DNA of 36,444 bases. Source: Sedimenticola sp. Lineage in GTDB: Bacteria > Pseudomonadota > Gammaproteobacteria > Chromatiales > Chromatiaceae. Shown one piece after another: positions 1 through 6,399 of this stretch. Location: positions 1 to 36,444 of the forward strand of contig JALVEB010000079.1 of the NCBI GenBank assembly GCA_027008705.1. The letters are read 5' to 3'. The position numbers and the translations under genes were made by a program. Every line of letters begins with the position of its first letter. Position 1 is the first letter of the stretch. Below the pieces are notes generated by a model. It saw only the letters and a list, made by a program, of their open reading frames with translations. It was not told the origin of the DNA and ran no database searches.

Positions 1-1049
1 CGAGTCACCAGGCTGGGATTGCGTTCCCCTCCGACATCGAAGGCCAGGCGTTCGTCGATGTGTTCGATGGCTCGGGTACAGACTAAGTCGTAGAAGGGCG
101 CCAGCCGGATGCCGCCCTCCGGAGAATAGAGCAGGGCAAGGTTCTTGGTGTGGCCGTCGGAGTTGCCGGCGAGCATGTTGAAGATCTGCCAGCGCAGCAG
201 GTGCTGCAGATCGAGCGCGGGCTCGGCAGAGGCTATCCGCACCAGCTGACAGCACTGGGCGAATGTCGGGCCGCCATGTTCCTGGTACTTGTGCTCGTGC
301 CCGTAGCCCAGCGCTTGGCAGAAGTCCTCCTGATGCAGGCGCCGGATCTCGCCGGTGTCATCCGGGATGCGATCGTAACGGCGGATCTCGGCGAACCGGC
401 TTTCCTCGATGCGGCGCAGATGGATCTCCACCACGGGCAGATCGACAGCATTCGCCAGGTGCATGGCGAAGGTCTCGTAGGCTGGCACGTGACGGTAGTC
501 GGCCAGCTCGAACTTCAGGATATGGCTGGATGGCGCCTCTCCCTGAGGTAGCCAGTAGCGTCCATTGCGCACGAGTACCGGGCACTTGTTCTGGGCACCC
601 GCCAATGACAGCCGTGGCCGCTCGTCTTCCGGACCGGCGGCATGGATGCGGCCGCGCCGGGCGGCCAACCGCGCCAGTTCCTCGTCGTTCAAAGGGTGGT
701 AATGCCGTTCCCGGGAGGGCTCCCGCCCCAAAGGAAGAAGCGACAGCGCGCCTGCACACTCGCCCCCGATGGCGCGCAGCAGTTCGAAATCGCTGTCGGG
801 CAGCTTCAGGTCGCGGACGATCTGCTCGCGGACGCCACCTTCGGGCAGCAGGTTGGCGAAGAAGCGATGGGCTGTCGCTGCCTCGGGCGGGAACTCGCGG
901 TCCTCCAGCGGCAGGCTGTGGGAGATCGAAAAACCGGTCTCGATCCATTCCGGGTGATAGCGGAACCCCATGAGCCCGACGGGATTGCGCCACAGGGCGC
1001 CGACCCGGCGGCGTTCGCACCAGACATCGAGTGTATCCGGTTGGTTCAT
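1..1049 (-). CDS. hipA: HipA-type serine/threonine kinase toxin (C-terminus cut by window edge)
   Basis: HipA-family kinases phosphorylate targets such as glutamyl-tRNA synthetase and induce growth arrest; the partner HipB neutralises them and represses the operon. About 349 codons are visible. The N-terminal subdomain is present (residues ~1-105). A glycine-rich loop, SLAGAQNK, sits at 148-155; its Ser148 matches the E. coli loop serine that is autophosphorylated. SSHILKF (174-180) corresponds to the ATP-binding lysine strand. The catalytic loop NSDGHTKN lies at 296-303 (Asp298) and the metal-binding FYDL at 319-322 (Asp321). The ATG overlaps the hipB stop as ATGA, so the two are translationally coupled. 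E. coli HipA has 440 residues, so roughly the last 90 are outside the window. All catalytic residues that can be seen are intact. Family assignment is firm; the substrate is unknown. Confidence 0.93.
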   Translation of the reverse strand, partial: MNQPDTLDVWCERRRVGALWRNPVGLMGFRYHPEWIETGFSISHSLPLEDREFPPEAATAHRFFANLLPEGGVREQIVRDLKLPDSDFELLRAIGGECAGALSLLPLGREPSRERHYHPLNDEELARLAARRGRIHAAGPEDERPRLSLAGAQNKCPVLVRNGRYWLPQGEAPSSHILKFELADYRHVPAYETFAMHLANAVDLPVVEIHLRRIEESRFAEIRRYDRIPDDTGEIRRLHQEDFCQALGYGHEHKYQEHGGPTFAQCCQLVRIASAEPALDLQHLLRWQIFNMLAGNSDGHTKNLALLYSPEGGIRLAPFYDLVCTRAIEHIDERLAFDVGGERNPSLVT

Positions 1050-1318
1050 GAAGTCGATCCGCTCTCATTACCGGATGAAGGCTGGCCACGGGGCCGGACG
1101 ATCACCTCCAGACCCAGCGTGCGCAGCGCCTTGAGCACCTTGCCGATCTCGGCGGTTTCCTTGCCCCGCTCGAACTCGGAGAGGAAGCGCGTGCTCAGGT
1201 TCCCCAGCCCCGAAACGGTCTCCAGTGTCAGTCCTCGCTGCTTGCGGTGGGCGCGAACCAGGCGGCCGAGCTCCTCGGTGGTCTGCATGGGGCCATAGTC
1301 GATGGGTTTGTTGGGCAT
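1046..1318 (-). CDS. hipB: HipB-like antitoxin, XRE-family DNA-binding protein
   Basis: This 90-residue protein has one lambda-repressor-type helix-turn-helix. It begins at ELGRLVRAHRKQRGLT (~16-31), continues through the recognition-helix region LSTRFLSEFERGKE (~41-54) and ends with a short beta-tail rich in Val and Arg. HipB proteins bind operator palindromes as dimers and hold HipA inactive. It lies directly upstream of hipA with an ATGA overlap. The chosen ATG (1316-1318) is the first in frame after the promoter. Three operator-like sites lie upstream at 1337-1452. Family and role are confident; the exact operator mode is inference. Confidence 0.92.
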   Translation of the reverse strand: MPNKPIDYGPMQTTEELGRLVRAHRKQRGLTLETVSGLGNLSTRFLSEFERGKETAEIGKVLKALRTLGLEVIVRPRGQPSSGNESGSTS

Positions 1319-1336
1319 GGTTTGGGTCCAAAATGC

Positions 1337-1452
1337 ACCGTACGGTAAAAAATAGCCGATACTACCCGCAATAGCAACAAATATTTATCGTACGTGATAA
1401 ATATCGGCGTGCATTGATGGATCTGTATAGAATGGCCAAGTACGGTAAAAAA
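1337..1452. promoter_or_regulatory. Three operator-like sites upstream of hipBA
   Basis: Site 1 is the perfect palindrome ACCGTACGGT (1337-1346), followed by AAAAAA. Site 2 has 9-bp arms ATATTTATC-N6-GATAAATAT (1381-1404) with the central GTACGT. Site 3 repeats site 1's GTACGGTAAAAAA (1440-1452) exactly 100 bp away. All share a TTTAyCGTAC half-site and their centres are about 50 bp apart. E. coli HipB also binds several spaced inverted repeats upstream of hipBA, so cooperative HipB binding with DNA bending is the likely role (inference). Confidence 0.6.
1349..1377 (-). promoter_or_regulatory. hipBA promoter
   Basis: On the minus strand a TTGCTA -35 box (1372-1377) and a TATTTT -10 box (1349-1354) are separated by exactly 17 bp. 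They lie about 30 bp upstream of the hipB start. The first operator-like palindrome overlaps the -10 region and the second lies just upstream of the -35. Confidence 0.6.
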
Positions 1453-1826
1453 GATGTCGCTGAGGAGATCGATGGGTCCCTTCATTTCGTTGTCGCTGTC
1501 CGCCTCGGTGGTCCGGTCATGGCTGTCCACTGAGTCCACAGGTCTTGCCCGCCACGGCAACGCGAGCCTCGATCACTCGCGTGCCAAGGGCGGGGCCGCA
1601 CCAGCGGCGCCTGTGGGTCCCAGTGGGCAGGCAGCGTGCCTGAAGAGAGCGATTCCCTCTGTCGCAAGCCCTGTGACAGGCGAAGGAGCGGCGCGGGCTT
1701 GTCAGCTCCTTCCTTTTTGATGCGCCCGGCATGGGCGCACCCCTGTAGGTGGAAGTCCCGCCATAAGGTGGAACGGCACGAGGGCACGCCGCAGGGCGGT
1801 CCCCGGGGCGTCATCCCATGGGCGGG
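1453..1826. other. Intergenic stretch with no convincing gene
   Basis: This stretch lies between the hip operators and the end of the sensor kinase gene. Reading frames here have no recognisable domain and irregular composition. The only clear structure is the terminator-like hairpin at 1682-1718 and a second GC hairpin (TGCGCCC/GGGCGCA, 1721-1739). A TATAGAAT -10-like box at about 1426-1433 on the plus strand would fire into this stretch, so a short non-coding plus-strand transcript of roughly 280 nt is possible but unproven. Confidence 0.4.
1682..1718 (+). terminator. Rho-independent terminator-like hairpin
   Basis: The arms GAAGGAGC (1682-1689) and GCTCCTTC (1705-1712) are perfect inverted repeats separated by 15 nt. 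They are followed on the plus strand by a T run (1714-1718). No protein-coding gene ends just upstream on the plus strand, so the terminated transcript is unidentified. Confidence 0.5.
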
Positions 1827-3131
1827 TCAGAGTCGGATGTCCACCCCCAGGCCGCCAAGGGCTTCGGATTCTTCCAGCCTCAGTTCGCCCCCGTAACTTC
1901 TCACGATGTCCTGGACGATGGAAAGACCCAGCCCATGGCCCGGGGCTTCCTCGTCCAGGCGCTGGCCGCGGTCGAGCAGCCGGGCGCGCAGGTCGGGAGG
2001 GATGCCGGGGCCGTCATCCTCGATGCGCAGGTGAAACCCCCGTGCCAGGTCCAGGGTGAGCCGCACCTCACCAACGGCCCACTTGCAAGCGTTGTCCAGC
2101 AGATTGCCAATGAGTTCCAGGCTGTCCTCACGATCCACCGTGACCTGGTTGTTCACGCCGCGAATATCCAGCGCAATCCGCTTGTCGGGATGGAGACGCC
2201 GCAGCAGTTCGACCAGCTCCTGGAGATCCTGTTGCGGCGCGAACGGCACTGCTGTGCCTCCCGGGCCCGCGATGCGGGCGCGGCGCAACTCGCGTTCGGT
2301 GAGCTGCCCGATGCGCCTGACGTGGTTGCCAAGCGATCTTCTCAGTCCCTTCTCCTCCACCCCCTCGATCTCCTGGCGCAGCAGATTGAGAGGTGTCTTC
2401 AGGGCGTGAGCCAGGTTGCCAAGAGCGTTGCGGGAGCGCCGGATACGCTCCTTGTGCTGTGTAAGCAGGCGGTTGAAGGCCGTGATGAGGGGTGCGATTT
2501 CCCGGGGGGTTGCCGTCTGGATGGCATCCTGTCCACCGACTGCGATCCGATCGAGTTCCTGTCGCACCGCCTCGAGCGGGCGCAAGGCGCTGCGGATGCG
2601 CCAGCCCTGCAGCAGGGACAACAGGGAAAAGCCGGCCAATGTCATCAACAGGAACGCCAGGTTGAATCGCCGGCCGGCCTTCTCCAGTGGGGCAATCTCC
2701 TCGGCCACGGTGATCCACAGTCGGTGACCCTGCTTGTGGTAACCGGCATGGCGCACGAGAACGGTTTCATCCCCGTCGAGGGACACTTTCTCTGTCACCC
2801 GTTTCCCCGGTGCCGGGCGGCGGGCAGGCAGCTGCCTGTCCCAAAGGGAACGCGAGCGGAACCGCCGGCCATCGTCGGTCTCTATGACGTAGTAGTGGCC
2901 GGAGCGGACCTGGGCGTAGACGCCCGCGAGGCCGGCACGGTCGAAAAGCGGCGCGTCGTTCTGCCAGTTGACCGCCGCCAGCAGGGTTTCGGCATCGTGT
3001 TGCAGCCGCGTCTCCAGCAGGCTGGTCAGGGTGTGGTTCAGGATCAGGTGCCCGACCAGCCACAGGCTCGCAGCCAGCAGCGCCATCACCGCCGCCGCGC
3101 TGCGCCAGAGCTGGCCGCGCAGCGATTTCAC
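1827..3131 (-). CDS. Sensor histidine kinase (PhoQ/QseC-like) of the cytochrome operon
   Basis: This is a membrane two-component sensor of 434 residues. TM1 lies at ~12-31, the periplasmic sensor region at ~32-156, TM2 at ~157-177 and a HAMP region at ~178-230. The H-box NLAHALKTPLN carries the phospho-accepting His242. The N-box LIGNLLDNACKWA is at ~340-352, the G1 box DDGPGIP at 372-378 and the G2 box GHGLGLSIV at 398-406. It starts with GTG (3129-3131), which overlaps the regulator's stop as GTGA. It is the last gene of the operon cytochrome b, SHP, DHC, PepSY, regulator, kinase. The signal sensed is unknown. Such kinases with the PhoQ-like AHALKTPL motif usually pair with the adjacent OmpR-type regulator. 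Confidence 0.93.
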   Translation of the reverse strand: MKSLRGQLWRSAAAVMALLAASLWLVGHLILNHTLTSLLETRLQHDAETLLAAVNWQNDAPLFDRAGLAGVYAQVRSGHYYVIETDDGRRFRSRSLWDRQLPARRPAPGKRVTEKVSLDGDETVLVRHAGYHKQGHRLWITVAEEIAPLEKAGRRFNLAFLLMTLAGFSLLSLLQGWRIRSALRPLEAVRQELDRIAVGGQDAIQTATPREIAPLITAFNRLLTQHKERIRRSRNALGNLAHALKTPLNLLRQEIEGVEEKGLRRSLGNHVRRIGQLTERELRRARIAGPGGTAVPFAPQQDLQELVELLRRLHPDKRIALDIRGVNNQVTVDREDSLELIGNLLDNACKWAVGEVRLTLDLARGFHLRIEDDGPGIPPDLRARLLDRGQRLDEEAPGHGLGLSIVQDIVRSYGGELRLEESEALGGLGVDIRL

Positions 3132-3793
3132 CCTTTCTTCCCAATGAATACGTACCCGTGGCCCCGCCGGGTGAGGATTCGCTCGGGGCCGATCTTTTTG
3201 CGCAGCCGTCGGATATAGACCTCCAGGCGGTTGCTGTCGTATTCGTCGTCCTCGAAGGCCTGTTCCCCCAGACGCGCCTTGGAAACCACCCGGCCCGGTG
3301 CCCGCATCAGCGCTTCCAGGATGCGGAATTCCGTGGCGGTCAGTGCCGTGGCATCGCCATTCGGCAAGCGCACTTCCCGGCGGTCGTGGTCGAGCACCAA
3401 GCCACCTGCCTCCAGGGTGTTGTCGGCCTGGCCGGCATGACGGCGGATCACGGCCTCGATACGGGCCAGCAGCTCCTCGGGCTCGAAGGGTTTGCCCAGG
3501 TAGTCATCGGCACCGGCGCGCAGGCCGTCCACGCGTTCCTGCCAGCCGTCCCGGGCCGTGAGAATCAGCACGGGCACCTTGTTGCCATTGGCCCGCCACC
3601 GCTTGAGAACCTCCATGCCACTGCGCCCGGGAAGCCCGAGATCCAGGATGACGATGCCGTATTCCTGTTCCGTTCCGAGAAATTGGGCGTCGATGCCATT
3701 GTCGGCATGATCCACCACGAAGCCGGCTTGTTCCAGTCGTCGGCGCAGGTGCCGGACAAGGGTGGCATCGTCCTCCACCAGCAAGAGCCGCAT
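3128..3793 (-). CDS. OmpR/PhoP-family response regulator
   Basis: This 221-residue protein has an N-terminal receiver domain (acidic Glu7-Asp8-Asp9, phospho-accepting Asp51 in ILDLGLPG, Thr79, conserved Lys101 in GKPF) and a C-terminal winged-helix domain (~125-219) with the RLEVYIRRLRKKI recognition helix and the terminal RGHGYVF wing. The start chosen is MRLLLVEDD at 3793, because the receiver fold begins there; an upstream in-frame ATG would add 19 unrelated residues. The ATG overlaps the PepSY stop by one base (TGATG), and its stop overlaps the kinase GTG. A direct-repeat site matching OmpR-class boxes lies upstream of the operon at 5678-5694, suggesting autoregulation (inference). Confidence 0.93.
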   Translation of the reverse strand: MRLLLVEDDATLVRHLRRRLEQAGFVVDHADNGIDAQFLGTEQEYGIVILDLGLPGRSGMEVLKRWRANGNKVPVLILTARDGWQERVDGLRAGADDYLGKPFEPEELLARIEAVIRRHAGQADNTLEAGGLVLDHDRREVRLPNGDATALTATEFRILEALMRAPGRVVSKARLGEQAFEDDEYDSNRLEVYIRRLRKKIGPERILTRRGHGYVFIGKKG

Positions 3794-4128
3794 CAGTCGC
3801 GCTCCTCGCCGAGGAATTCGCCCGTGGCGGCATCGAAGGAGAACTCCCACACCTCACCGGCATCGAGATACTCCAGTTCGTAGATCAGGTGGCCATCCTC
3901 GCGTTCCAGTTCGGCCCTGATGAGGCGTCCCCGCCGTAAATGTCGCCGCGCCCGCTCCAGGATCTGCTCCAGGGACAGGATCTCTCCCGCCTGGCGCAGT
4001 TCCAGCGCCTGGTCCTGATCGATATCCTCTCCCGCCATGGCGGGGCTTGTGAGCAGTGCCAGACAGAGCGCCGTCCATCTAGTCGTCCCAGCGGCCCACG
4101 CCGGGAATCCGTACCTGGTGTTCGTCAT
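3793..4128 (-). CDS. Exported PepSY-domain protein
   Basis: This 111-residue protein has a signal peptide (TTRWTALCLALLTSPAMA, cleavage likely before GED near residue 35) followed by one PepSY-like domain. The domain contains LSLEQILERARRHL and a strand pattern ending in YELEYLDAGEVWEFSFDAATGEFL. PepSY proteins are periplasmic and are thought to modulate peptidases or sensor kinases. Beside the two-component system it may feed information to the sensor (inference). The start MTNTRYG at 4128 was chosen because a GGGGAG ribosome-binding site lies just upstream. This start lies inside the end of the diheme cytochrome gene, a 50-bp overlap in a different frame, which is unusually long. Confidence 0.78.
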   Translation of the reverse strand: MTNTRYGFPAWAAGTTRWTALCLALLTSPAMAGEDIDQDQALELRQAGEILSLEQILERARRHLRRGRLIRAELEREDGHLIYELEYLDAGEVWEFSFDAATGEFLGEERD

Positions 4129-4660
4129 AGTCTCCCCGTTCTGCACCGGTGTGACAGGCCTCGCAGCGGCTGAAGCTTTCGACATCCGGGTTGTTTACCA
4201 CCAGCCGGGGCGGGATCTCGTGATGCTTGCGCAGAAAATAACGAGTTTCCGTGAAACGCAAGGGGGCATCAACTCCGAGAGAACGAGCGATATTCGGCGC
4301 CCTGCCAGTATGGCTTCGATCGGCCGCGTTGGCGCTCAGGTATTCGGTGATGTGCCGTGCCGTTTGGGCGTCCAGCTCGGCATTTTCACCGAAATGATCC
4401 TCGAGCCCCGACATGATGCGTTGCCAGGACCTCGCGGGCAGCATTCCCGGTGGATAGGCGAGATGGCAGGCGCCGCACTCTTCCCGGTATTGGGGATCGT
4501 CCGCTGGACGAAAGTCCATCCGGGCTGGCAGAAAACGGCTGAAGCCTTCGTCATCATCGTCGTCATCTTCGTAGGCGCAAGCCTGAAGGGTGAGACCTAT
4601 GGTCATTACCAGCGTCAGGAAAATGACGAGAGGGGTAAAGGTTTTTTGGATCTCTTTCAT
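4079..4660 (-). CDS. Diheme cytochrome c (DHC-like)
   Basis: This 193-residue protein has an N-terminal export signal (hydrophobic ~9-26) and two haem-binding motifs, CGACH (62-66) and CEACH (166-170). A tract of six aspartates (32-37) follows the signal region. It resembles the DHC family of diheme cytochromes c, which in Rhodobacter and Shewanella are encoded with SHP and a cytochrome b561 and pass electrons to SHP. It sits 13 bp downstream of the SHP gene in the same operon. The ACHLAYPPGMLPARSW stretch after the first haem is typical of the family. A periplasmic electron carrier is confident; the donor and acceptor are inferred from gene order. Confidence 0.88.
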   Translation of the reverse strand: MKEIQKTFTPLVIFLTLVMTIGLTLQACAYEDDDDDDEGFSRFLPARMDFRPADDPQYREECGACHLAYPPGMLPARSWQRIMSGLEDHFGENAELDAQTARHITEYLSANAADRSHTGRAPNIARSLGVDAPLRFTETRYFLRKHHEIPPRLVVNNPDVESFSRCEACHTGAERGDYDEHQVRIPGVGRWDD

Positions 4661-4673
4661 CGTGCGTTCTCCT

Positions 4674-5057
4674 TTACAGGGTGTTCAGCCATTGCAGGAT
4701 GTCCGCTTTCTCCTGAGCCGTGCATTCGCGCCCCCAGGTCCACTTGCAGTTGCGATGAAACCACTTCTCGACCTTTCTAAGGTCGGTGAAACGCTTGGGA
4801 TTCACCGAGGGTGCCATGGGGTCTATGGGCTTGCGGGTGCGCCTGTGGCGCCCGGCTTGGCGGAGGTCGTTGCCGTGGCACTGGGTACAGTCTCTGCCGC
4901 GAATGCCAGGTTTGTTCCAGAGCATCCGGCCACGCTCCGCCGAGGGTGCGTTTTCTGCAGTGGCGGAGTAGTGCTCCAGGACCGCCCGGCGGTCCGCAAC
5001 GGCGACCGTGGTGCCAAGAAGAAGAAAAAACGGTATGAGCGCCCTTGCCTTGAACAT
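4674..5057 (-). CDS. SHP-like monoheme cytochrome c (DUF1924)
   Basis: This 127-residue protein carries a signal peptide (~1-21, ending VAVA), one haem motif CTQCH (57-61), the PSVNPKRFTD segment (83-92) and a cysteine pair C104/C112 flanking WTWGRE. This matches the sphaeroides haem protein family (DUF1924). In Rhodobacter SHP an Asn in this segment is the unusual sixth iron ligand and leaves on reduction so that oxygen, NO or similar ligands can bind; Asn86 is the likely equivalent. ATG at 5057 was preferred over an in-frame GTG at 5063 because the AGGAGG site (5065-5070) is correctly spaced from it. It lies between the cytochrome b and DHC genes. Confidence 0.9.
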   Translation of the reverse strand: MFKARALIPFFLLLGTTVAVADRRAVLEHYSATAENAPSAERGRMLWNKPGIRGRDCTQCHGNDLRQAGRHRRTRKPIDPMAPSVNPKRFTDLRKVEKWFHRNCKWTWGRECTAQEKADILQWLNTL

Positions 5058-5059
5058 GT

Positions 5060-5629
5060 TCACTCCTCCTCAATGCGCTTGCGACCGTGCCACATGGCGG
5101 CCACCAGGTTTTCATGGTGAAGAAGGCTGGACCAGATCACGCCGGCCACGTGCAGCACCACGAGGAACAGGGTGAAGTTGGCAAAGAACTCGTGGATCTC
5201 CTCGCCGGCTTCGGGAAGCCATTCCGGTGTGTTGCAGAGCCAGCTGGACAGCGGGCCTGCGCATTCGCCGGCACCGTAGACAATCAGCCCGGTGATGACC
5301 GTGAAGGCCAGTGAGACCAGCAGGGCGATCACATTGGCGCCCCCTGCCGGGTTGTGGCCGATGTAGCGCGGCGCCCGCCCCTTGAGTTCGTCTTTCAGGT
5401 AGCTGATCGCCTCGCGCGGTGGCCGGACGAAATCCGAGAAACGGGCATGTTGGCTGCCGATGAATCCCCACAGCACCCGAAACAGCACCAGTCCTCCGAC
5501 GGCGTAACCCGCCCAGACGTGCGGGGAGAGAAAGTCATCCTCGGTGAAATAGGCGAAGAAGAATGCGGCCACCAGCGACCAATGAAAGATCCTTACCATC
5601 GGATCCCAGACCTTTATCTCACGTGTCAT
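5060..5629 (-). CDS. Cytochrome b561-family membrane protein
   Basis: This 189-residue Ni/Fe-hydrogenase-type cytochrome b has four predicted membrane helices (~13-30, ~37-56, ~98-120, ~148-168). Candidate haem-ligand histidines are His16 (FHW), His37, His146 (EIHEFF) and His160 (VLHVAG). It would move electrons between the quinone pool and the periplasmic cytochromes encoded just downstream. The start MTREIKVWDP at 5629 was chosen because the conserved VWDPxVRIFHW opening begins there; the longer frame upstream lacks homology and covers the promoter. It is the first gene of the operon and its stop lies 2 bp before the SHP start. Confidence 0.9.
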   Translation of the reverse strand: MTREIKVWDPMVRIFHWSLVAAFFFAYFTEDDFLSPHVWAGYAVGGLVLFRVLWGFIGSQHARFSDFVRPPREAISYLKDELKGRAPRYIGHNPAGGANVIALLVSLAFTVITGLIVYGAGECAGPLSSWLCNTPEWLPEAGEEIHEFFANFTLFLVVLHVAGVIWSSLLHHENLVAAMWHGRKRIEEE

Positions 5630-5677
5630 GATCGTTGCTCCTGTGCTCGTTCCCTGGCTACAGGCTAGATGAGCAAC

Positions 5678-5694
5678 CTGAAAACAGGCTGAAA
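5678..5694 (-). promoter_or_regulatory. Candidate response-regulator box upstream of the cytochrome operon
   Basis: On the minus strand the hexamer TTTCAG occurs twice as TTTCAG-N5-TTTCAG, an 11-bp period that fits tandem binding of an OmpR/PhoP-type regulator. It lies about 50 bp upstream of the cytochrome b start. No good -35 box is seen nearby, as is common for activated promoters. Confidence 0.45.
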
Positions 5695-5729
5695 CGGGAA
5701 TTCCGGCGAGAAGGGGTTCACTGCTGATC

Positions 5730-5777
5730 TTGACAGGGGATTTCGTCATGATAAGATAGTAATAAGTTACTAACTTA
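5730..5777 (+). promoter_or_regulatory. Promoter and palindromic operator of the tetR-ABC exporter operon
   Basis: TTGACA (5730-5735) and TAAGAT (5752-5757) are spaced 16 bp. Downstream sits a perfect 15-bp palindrome TAAGTTA-C-TAACTTA (5763-5777), overlapped by TAGTAA-N4-TTACTA (5757-5772). It lies between the -10 and the TetR start. This fits autorepression by the encoded TetR protein. Confidence 0.65.
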
Positions 5778-5787
5778 GGGCTACGCG

Positions 5788-6399
5788 ATGACACCCCACC
5801 ATCCCAGGCATCTGCCAGCAGAAGAGCGCCGCGCCGTCACCGTTGAAACCGTCCTGGAGCTGGCTGCGGAGCAGAACCCAGGAGAGATCACCACCACCGT
5901 GATCGCCAAACGCATGGGCGTCACCCAGGGCGCCCTGTTCAGGCATTTTCCGAGCAAGGATGCGCTTTGGCAGTCGGTGATGGAGTGGGTGGCGGAGCGC
6001 CTGATGAATCGCATTGAACGTGCCGCGGCTGATACCGACGCGCCCTTGGATGCACTGGAGGCGATGTTCATGGCCCACGTGGAATTCGTCACCGAACACC
6101 CGGGGGTGCCCCGGCTGCTGTTCGGTGAGCTGCAGAAGGCCGGGGCCACGCCGGCCAAACGCATGGCCCAGACGCTGATCCGGCGTTACGGAGAGCGATT
6201 GCGGGCGCTGCTGGAGCGAGGAAAGGCCTGCGGAGAACTCGCCCCGGAATTGGATGAGAATGCCGCTGCCACGGCCTTCATCGGTGCCATTCAAGGGCTG
6301 GTGATGCAATCGCTGCTGGCCGGTGACGTGAGCCACATGCGCCGCGAGGCGCCCGGCGTTTTCGCGCTCTATCGCCGCGGCATCGGGAGAGGACGATGA
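5788..6399 (+). CDS. TetR/AcrR-family transcriptional repressor
   Basis: This 203-residue regulator has the N-terminal TetR DNA-binding domain. Helix 1 is the VETVLELAAEQNP region (~18-30), and the helix-turn-helix is ITTTVIAKRMGVTQGALFRHFPSKDAL (~34-60, quoted here only as a range with key residues T36, G44, Y/F51, F54). The C-terminal ligand-binding domain covers ~75-203. It is the first gene of an operon and its TGA overlaps the membrane-fusion gene start as ATGA. A perfect palindrome just upstream is the probable operator. Such regulators usually respond to a substrate of the adjacent exporter, which here is unknown. Confidence 0.92.
   Translation: MTPHHPRHLPAEERRAVTVETVLELAAEQNPGEITTTVIAKRMGVTQGALFRHFPSKDALWQSVMEWVAERLMNRIERAAADTDAPLDALEAMFMAHVEFVTEHPGVPRLLFGELQKAGATPAKRMAQTLIRRYGERLRALLERGKACGELAPELDENAAATAFIGAIQGLVMQSLLAGDVSHMRREAPGVFALYRRGIGRGR

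Noticed and set aside
1454-1720. 88-codon plus-strand frame ending at the terminator hairpin
   Set aside because: Composition and lack of any domain or ribosome-binding site do not support a protein; kept only as a possible RNA.
1818-3218. 466-codon plus-strand frame opposite the sensor kinase
   Set aside because: Antisense shadow; the kinase boxes are unambiguous on the minus strand.
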